This document shows, in pieces, positions 60,160-64,000 of a stretch of DNA of 64,000 nucleotides; the stretch's first letter is position 1; every line of letters starts with the position of its first letter. The stretch lies in contig NZ_JBNCMC010000006.1 of the NCBI RefSeq assembly GCF_049844995.1, forward strand, positions 1 through 64,000, in the 5' to 3' direction. Under the pieces are notes generated by a model. The model made no database searches. It saw nothing but the letters and a program-made list of their open reading frames with translations, and was not told where the DNA came from. The DNA comes from Luteimicrobium sp049844995 (GTDB taxonomy: Bacteria > Actinomycetota > Actinomycetes > Actinomycetales > Cellulomonadaceae). Position numbers and translations under genes: made by a program.

Positions 60160-61776
60160 TCAGGAGCAGGTCGTGCCGTCGTCGGGCACGTCACCGTCCA
60201 CGAGGTACCCGTCGACCGCCTTGGCGATGCAGGTGTTGTCCGCGCTGTAGGCGGTGTGCCCCTCGCCCTCGTAGGTGAGGAGGACGCCCGAGTCGAGGGT
60301 CTTCGCGAGGCCCTGAGCCCAGCGGTACGGGGTGGCCGGGTCGCCCGTGGTACCGACGACGACGATCGGCGGCGCGCCCTTCGCGTGCAGGTCGAAGTCC
60401 TGGGCGACCTGCGGGTACGGCCACGGCTCGCAGCCGATCCCGCCGTACGTGAAGAACGAGCCCACGGTCGGCGCCTGGGCCTCGATCTTCTCCGCCTGGG
60501 CCTTCATTGCCGCGAGGTCGGTCGACCCGGGGTCGTCGAGGCAGCCGACGGCGCGGAACGCCTCCGCGGAGTTCGTCGAGAACGTGCCGTCCGAGTTCCG
60601 GTCGTTGTAGAAGTCGGCGAGGGCGAGGAGCTGCGTTCCCGTCCCCTGGGTCAGCGCCTCCGACAGCGCCGACGTCAGGTACTGCCACGAGTCCTGGCTG
60701 TAGAGCGTGACCGCGACGCCGTAGAACGCGAGCGTCGCCGTGAGCGGCCGGTCCGCGTCCTTGGTCTTCAGGGGCTGGCGCTCCGTGCGCAGGAGGAGGT
60801 CGTGGATCTGGCTCATCCCGTGGTCGACGCCGCCGGTCAGCGGGCAGCCCTTGCCCGACTCGCAGTCCTTCACGTAGGAACGCAGCGCGTCCTCGAAGCC
60901 CACGGCCTGCTCGAGCCCCGTCTCGTCGGCCGACAGCGTCGAGTCGATCGCGCCGTCGAGCACCATGCGACCCACCCGGTCCGGGAAGATGCCCGCGTAG
61001 GTGGCGCCGAGCTGCGTCCCGTAGGAGAACCCGAGGTAGTCGAGCTTCTTCTCGCCGAGCACCGCGCGGACGAGGTCCATGTCGCGGGCCGCCGACTGCG
61101 TGTCGACGTGCGCCAGGACCGGTCCGGTGTTGGCCTTGCACGCGTCGGCCCACGCGGACGCGGCCTTCTCGTTCGCGGCGAGCCCGGCCTCGGTGTCCGG
61201 GTACCAGGCCGACAGCTGCGCGTCCTTCTCCTTGTCGCCCAGGCACACCACGGGCGTCGACTTCCCGACGCCGCGCGGGTCGAACCCGACGACGTCGTAC
61301 GCCTTGAGCACGTCCGAGCCGAAGAGGCTGGTGGCCGAGTCCACGAAGTCGAGGCCGGAGGCCCCCGGGCCGCCCGGGTTCGTGAGGAGGGCGCCGACCC
61401 GCGTGCCCGTCGCGCTGTGGACCTTGATCGCAAGGTCGATGTCGCCCGACGACGCGTCCTGCCACGACACCGGCGCCTTGAGGGTCGCGCACCGGAAGCC
61501 GTCGCCGCACTTCGACCAGTCGACGTCCTGGCCGTAGTACGACTCGAACCCCTTCGGGGCGCTCGCCGTGTCAGGTGTGGACGACGTGACCGGGCCAGTC
61601 GGCCCGTCGTCGTCGGAACCCGACGTGCACCCGCTCAGCGCCAGCGCGAGCACCGCCGCCACGGCGCCGGCGACGACCGGCGCGCGACGGCGTCGGGCGC
61701 GGGGGATCGCGCGGGTGGAGGCGGAGGGTCGGAGGGCGTGGGTGAGGCGAGCGTGGACTCGGTGGGCGCGGGTCAC
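60160..61776 (-). CDS. Secreted lipid-anchored alpha/beta hydrolase, tripeptidyl aminopeptidase type
   Basis: 538 residues. A long Arg-rich N-region is followed by a lipobox LSGC (C50). The alpha/beta-hydrolase fold has TNPGGPGASG (oxyanion region), the nucleophile S251 in LGFSYGTQLG, Asp in GTTGDPATPY and His in GEGHTAYS, the TAP/SlpD-E catalytic triad. Six or more Cys suggest disulfides outside the cell. Releases short peptides or hydrolyses esters at the surface. GTG 61776 start is uncertain (a later Met is absent before the lipobox). It is downstream of holB on the same strand, with 70 bp between. Confidence 0.85.
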   Translation of the reverse strand: MTRAHRVHARLTHALRPSASTRAIPRARRRRAPVVAGAVAAVLALALSGCTSGSDDDGPTGPVTSSTPDTASAPKGFESYYGQDVDWSKCGDGFRCATLKAPVSWQDASSGDIDLAIKVHSATGTRVGALLTNPGGPGASGLDFVDSATSLFGSDVLKAYDVVGFDPRGVGKSTPVVCLGDKEKDAQLSAWYPDTEAGLAANEKAASAWADACKANTGPVLAHVDTQSAARDMDLVRAVLGEKKLDYLGFSYGTQLGATYAGIFPDRVGRMVLDGAIDSTLSADETGLEQAVGFEDALRSYVKDCESGKGCPLTGGVDHGMSQIHDLLLRTERQPLKTKDADRPLTATLAFYGVAVTLYSQDSWQYLTSALSEALTQGTGTQLLALADFYNDRNSDGTFSTNSAEAFRAVGCLDDPGSTDLAAMKAQAEKIEAQAPTVGSFFTYGGIGCEPWPYPQVAQDFDLHAKGAPPIVVVGTTGDPATPYRWAQGLAKTLDSGVLLTYEGEGHTAYSADNTCIAKAVDGYLVDGDVPDDGTTCS

Positions 61777-61846
61777 CGAGACACCGTACCCGCCGCCGCC
61801 GACCGTTCCCCCGGTCGTCCGGCCTGCGTTGCCCGGGCGGGGGCCG

Positions 61847-62998
61847 TCAGCCCTGCGGGCGCAGCGCCACGGCCATCGCCTCGACCGCCAGCAGCGGCGC
61901 GACGTTCGCCGCCAGACGCTCCCGGGCGGTGCCGATGGCGTCCATGCGCCGCAGCGTCTGCTCGGGCGTGGAGTCCGCGGCGAGGGTCGCGACGGAGTCT
62001 GCGAGCTCGACGTTGACGAGGTCGATGCCGCCGTCGGCGCCGGCCGCTCCGAGCTGGACGAGCAGCACGTCCCGGTAGAGCGACAGCAGGTCGGTCATCG
62101 CGCGGTCCAGGACGTCGCGCTGCGCGCGGGTCGCGCGGCGCTTCTGCTCGTCCTCGAGGGCCTTGAGCTGCGAGCGCAGCGCCGGGGGCAGGGGTTTGCC
62201 CTCCTCCGCGCCGAGCGCCCGGTAGAGGCGCGACTTCTCGTCGGCGTCGCGCTCCTCGGTGGCCGCCTTCGACTCGGCCTGCGCCACCTCGACGAGCTCG
62301 CCGGCCGCCAGCACCGCGTCGGGCACGCCCCGGATGCGCCGGGCGAGGTCGAGGACCTCGCGCCGCCGGGCCCGCGCGTCGGGGTCGCGCGCGAGGCGCC
62401 GGGCCAGCCCGATGTGCGACTGGGAGGCGTGCGCGACGGCGTCCGCGAGCGCTGGCTCGACGCCGTCGCGCTCGACGAGCAGCCGCGCCACCGCGTCGAC
62501 CGGCGGGACCCGCAGCACCACGGAGCGCGAGCGCGACCGGATCGTCACCAGCACGTCCTGCGGGCTGGGCGCGCACAGCACCCACACGGTGCGGGGTGGC
62601 GGCTCCTCGATGGCCTTGAGCAGGACGTTCCCGGACGTCTCGTTGAGACGGTCCGCGTCCTCGATCACGATCACGCGCCACCGCCCGCCCGACGGCGACC
62701 GCTGCGCGAGCTGGACGAGCGGCTCGACGTCCTGGCGGCGCAGGATCGACGCCTCGGTCGCGACGACCTCGACGTCCGCGTGGGTGCCGGCCAGCGCCGT
62801 CGTGCACTCGTGGCACTCGCCGCACCCGCCGCGCGGGCACAGCAGCGCCGCGGCGAAGGCGCGGGCGGCGTTGGACCGCCCGGACCCCGGCGGACCGGTG
62901 AGCAGCCACGCGTGGGTCATCGCGCTCGGGTCCGCGACCGCGCCCCGCAGGACGGCGACGGCCGCCTCCTGCCCGACGAGGTCGTCCCAGACGCTCAC
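61847..62998 (-). CDS. holB: DNA polymerase III delta-prime subunit
   Basis: 383 residues. AAA+ clamp-loader subunit: WDDLVGQEAAVAVLRGAVAD, Walker A LLTGPPGSGRSNAARAFA, zinc knuckle CPRGGCGECHEC, sensor region VIVIEDADRLNETSGNVLLK and AIEEPPPRTVWVL. The Arg at the end of the P-loop (GRS instead of GKS) is usual in actinobacterial HolB, which need not hydrolyse ATP. GTG 62998 overlaps the tmk stop by four bases. The tmk-holB pair is a common conserved arrangement. Loads the sliding clamp at the replication fork. Confidence 0.92.
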   Translation of the reverse strand: MSVWDDLVGQEAAVAVLRGAVADPSAMTHAWLLTGPPGSGRSNAARAFAAALLCPRGGCGECHECTTALAGTHADVEVVATEASILRRQDVEPLVQLAQRSPSGGRWRVIVIEDADRLNETSGNVLLKAIEEPPPRTVWVLCAPSPQDVLVTIRSRSRSVVLRVPPVDAVARLLVERDGVEPALADAVAHASQSHIGLARRLARDPDARARRREVLDLARRIRGVPDAVLAAGELVEVAQAESKAATEERDADEKSRLYRALGAEEGKPLPPALRSQLKALEDEQKRRATRAQRDVLDRAMTDLLSLYRDVLLVQLGAAGADGGIDLVNVELADSVATLAADSTPEQTLRRMDAIGTARERLAANVAPLLAVEAMAVALRPQG

Positions 62999-63666
62999 GC
63001 TCGCGCCTCCGCGGCCCCCGGCGTGGGCGCCCCCAGGCCGAGGCGGGCGGCGACGTCGACGCGCACCTGAGCCTGGACGTCGTCGACGGCGCCCGCCGCG
63101 TCCACGACGACCCACCGGTGGGGCTCGCTCGCGGCCCGGTCGAGGAACGCCTCGCGGACGCGGGCGGCAAACTCGGCGCCGACCGACTCGAGCCGGTCGG
63201 GCGCGCCCTTGCCCTCCACGGACGCCCGGCGCTCGGCGGCGAGCACCGGGTCGGCGTCGAGCAGGACCGTGACGGCCGGCATCAGCCCGCGGGTCGCCCA
63301 GAGCGAGATCCGCTCCACGTCGTCGGCGGCGAGCTCGCGTCCGGCGCCCTGGTAGGCGACGGACGAGTCGAGGTACCGGTCCGTCACGACCACGGCGCCT
63401 CGCTCGAGCGCCGGCCGCACGAGCGTCGCGACGTGGTGGGCGCGGTCCGCCGCGTACATGAGCGCCTCGGCGCGGGCGTCGACGTGGTCGCCGTGGAGGA
63501 CGGCGTCCCGCAGGACCTGGCCGAGCGCGGTCCCGCCCGGCTCCCGCGTAAGCACGACCTCGCGGCCCGTGACCTCGCCCAGCCACACGCCGAGGAGGCG
63601 CGCCTGCGTCGACTTGCCGACGCCGTCGCCGCCCTCGAAGGAGATGAAGATGCCCGGCTCGTCCAC
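62995..63666 (-). CDS. tmk: Thymidylate kinase
   Basis: 223 residues. Phosphorylates dTMP to dTDP with ATP. P-loop FEGGDGVGKSTQ, DRY motif in TDRYLDSSVAYQGAGREL, LID region ERRASVEGKGAPDRLES, and LTREPGGTALGQ in the dTMP site. GTG 63666 chosen (AGGGTGG upstream); a longer frame exists. It is followed by holB with GTGA overlap. Essential for DNA synthesis; the upstream neighbour is an oxidoreductase on the same strand, 38 bp away. Confidence 0.92.
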   Translation of the reverse strand: MDEPGIFISFEGGDGVGKSTQARLLGVWLGEVTGREVVLTREPGGTALGQVLRDAVLHGDHVDARAEALMYAADRAHHVATLVRPALERGAVVVTDRYLDSSVAYQGAGRELAADDVERISLWATRGLMPAVTVLLDADPVLAAERRASVEGKGAPDRLESVGAEFAARVREAFLDRAASEPHRWVVVDAAGAVDDVQAQVRVDVAARLGLGAPTPGAAEARA

Positions 63667-63704
63667 GGGCGCCACCCTATCGGGGGCCACCGTCACCCGC
63701 GGCG

Positions 63705-64000
63705 TCACTCCCCCGGGTAGACGACGCCGACCTGCCGGCGGACCTCGTCGAGCGTCCGCATGACGTCGAGCGTGGCCTGCCAGGGCATGCGCTCGCTCTC
63801 GAGGAGCCCGGCGTCGAGGCAGCGGGCGACCTCGGCGGCCTGGTACTGCTTGCCCTCGCCGCGGAAGCCGTCGTACCGCCGCTCCGTGCCGTCGGCCCGC
63901 ACGACCGTGAAGCCGCCGCCGCCGAACGTCCACGGGTCCGCGGCCACGTACCCCTCCGTCCCGGCGATGCGGACCGTCTGGGGCGTGTGCACCCACAGCG
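63705..64000 (-). CDS. Gfo/Idh/MocA-family oxidoreductase, C-terminal part (cut by window edge)
   Basis: The last ~98 residues of a frame open to the right edge. VRIAGTEGYVAADPWTFGGG, then YDGFRGEGKQYQAAEVARCL and ESERMPWQATLDVMRTLDEV are the typical end of NAD(P)-dependent dehydrogenases of the Gfo/Idh/MocA family (beta-sheet domain edge and the ExxxLP/W-like final helix). The Rossmann half lies outside the window, so cofactor and substrate are not visible. Stop at 63705, 38 bp before tmk, so it may be in the same transcript. Confidence 0.75.
   Translation of the reverse strand, partial: LWVHTPQTVRIAGTEGYVAADPWTFGGGGFTVVRADGTERRYDGFRGEGKQYQAAEVARCLDAGLLESERMPWQATLDVMRTLDEVRRQVGVVYPGE

Overview
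High-GC DNA with heavy use of GTG starts, GGAGG-type ribosome sites and tightly overlapping (ATGA/GTGA) operons. With the gene content (secreted PA14/GH2 glycosidases, a DyP peroxidase, an HTH_38-MarR regulator, a RAMA-domain protein), this points to an actinobacterial chromosome, most likely Micrococcales of the Cellulomonas/Cellulosimicrobium/Promicromonospora type. The organism call is inference; no rRNA or species marker is present. Both ends of the window cut through genes.

Layout. 0-0.3 kb: end of an ars operon (ACR3 arsenite exporter preceded by a thioredoxin-reductase remnant). 0.4-3.6 kb: DrrAB-type ABC exporter with a DUF4097 protein, opposite a two-HTH regulator. 3.6-5.0 kb: TetR regulator facing a two-subunit SMR exporter whose residues match guanidinium exporters. 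5.0-7.4 kb: XRE regulator, SnoaL-like protein, MDR oxidoreductase. 7.5-20.7 kb: carbohydrate locus with two tandem secreted PA14-GH2 glycosidases, a kinase-fold protein, a YtfQRT-YjfF-like furanose ABC importer and its DeoR regulator, with a matching 25-bp operator candidate before each of the importer and regulator genes. 20.8-25.2 kb: pseudokinase/flippase-like membrane protein and a RAMA-domain protein. 25.3-33.7 kb: thiamine-binding protein, aldo/keto reductase with divergent MocR regulator, FAD/Fe-S D-lactate dehydrogenase-type enzyme, GNAT, NIPSNAP plus quinone oxidoreductase with divergent HxlR regulator. 33.7-37.8 kb: YhgE/Pip membrane protein with a degenerate ABC ATPase, facing a TetR with twin palindromic operators. 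37.9-40.9 kb: SDR, OsmC, secreted beta/gamma-crystallin, lipoprotein. 41.0-50.8 kb: cytochrome bd oxidase (cydAB without cydCD), GH15 hydrolase, GMC oxidoreductase, large LuxR/MalT-type regulator, an actinobacterial-type G6PD. 50.9-59.9 kb: a module bracketed by two decayed IS3 transposase fragments, holding DUF2254 and a five-gene operon (ferredoxin-fold protein, DUF4331, DyP peroxidase, crotonase, sulfite-oxidase-type molybdoenzyme), plus small membrane/lipoproteins. 59.9-64 kb: tRNA-Thr(CGU), secreted tripeptidyl-aminopeptidase-like hydrolase, holB, tmk, and a partial Gfo/Idh/MocA oxidoreductase.

How the genes work together. The clearest system is the furanose-type importer with its DeoR regulator next to duplicated secreted GH2 enzymes, a plausible galactofuranose/arabinofuranose utilisation locus. 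The most unusual combinations are the heterodimeric Gdx-like exporter under TetR control, the degenerate-ATPase/YhgE pair, and the DyP-DUF4331-molybdoenzyme operon between IS relics. No CRISPR array, prophage, rRNA or replication origin was seen.
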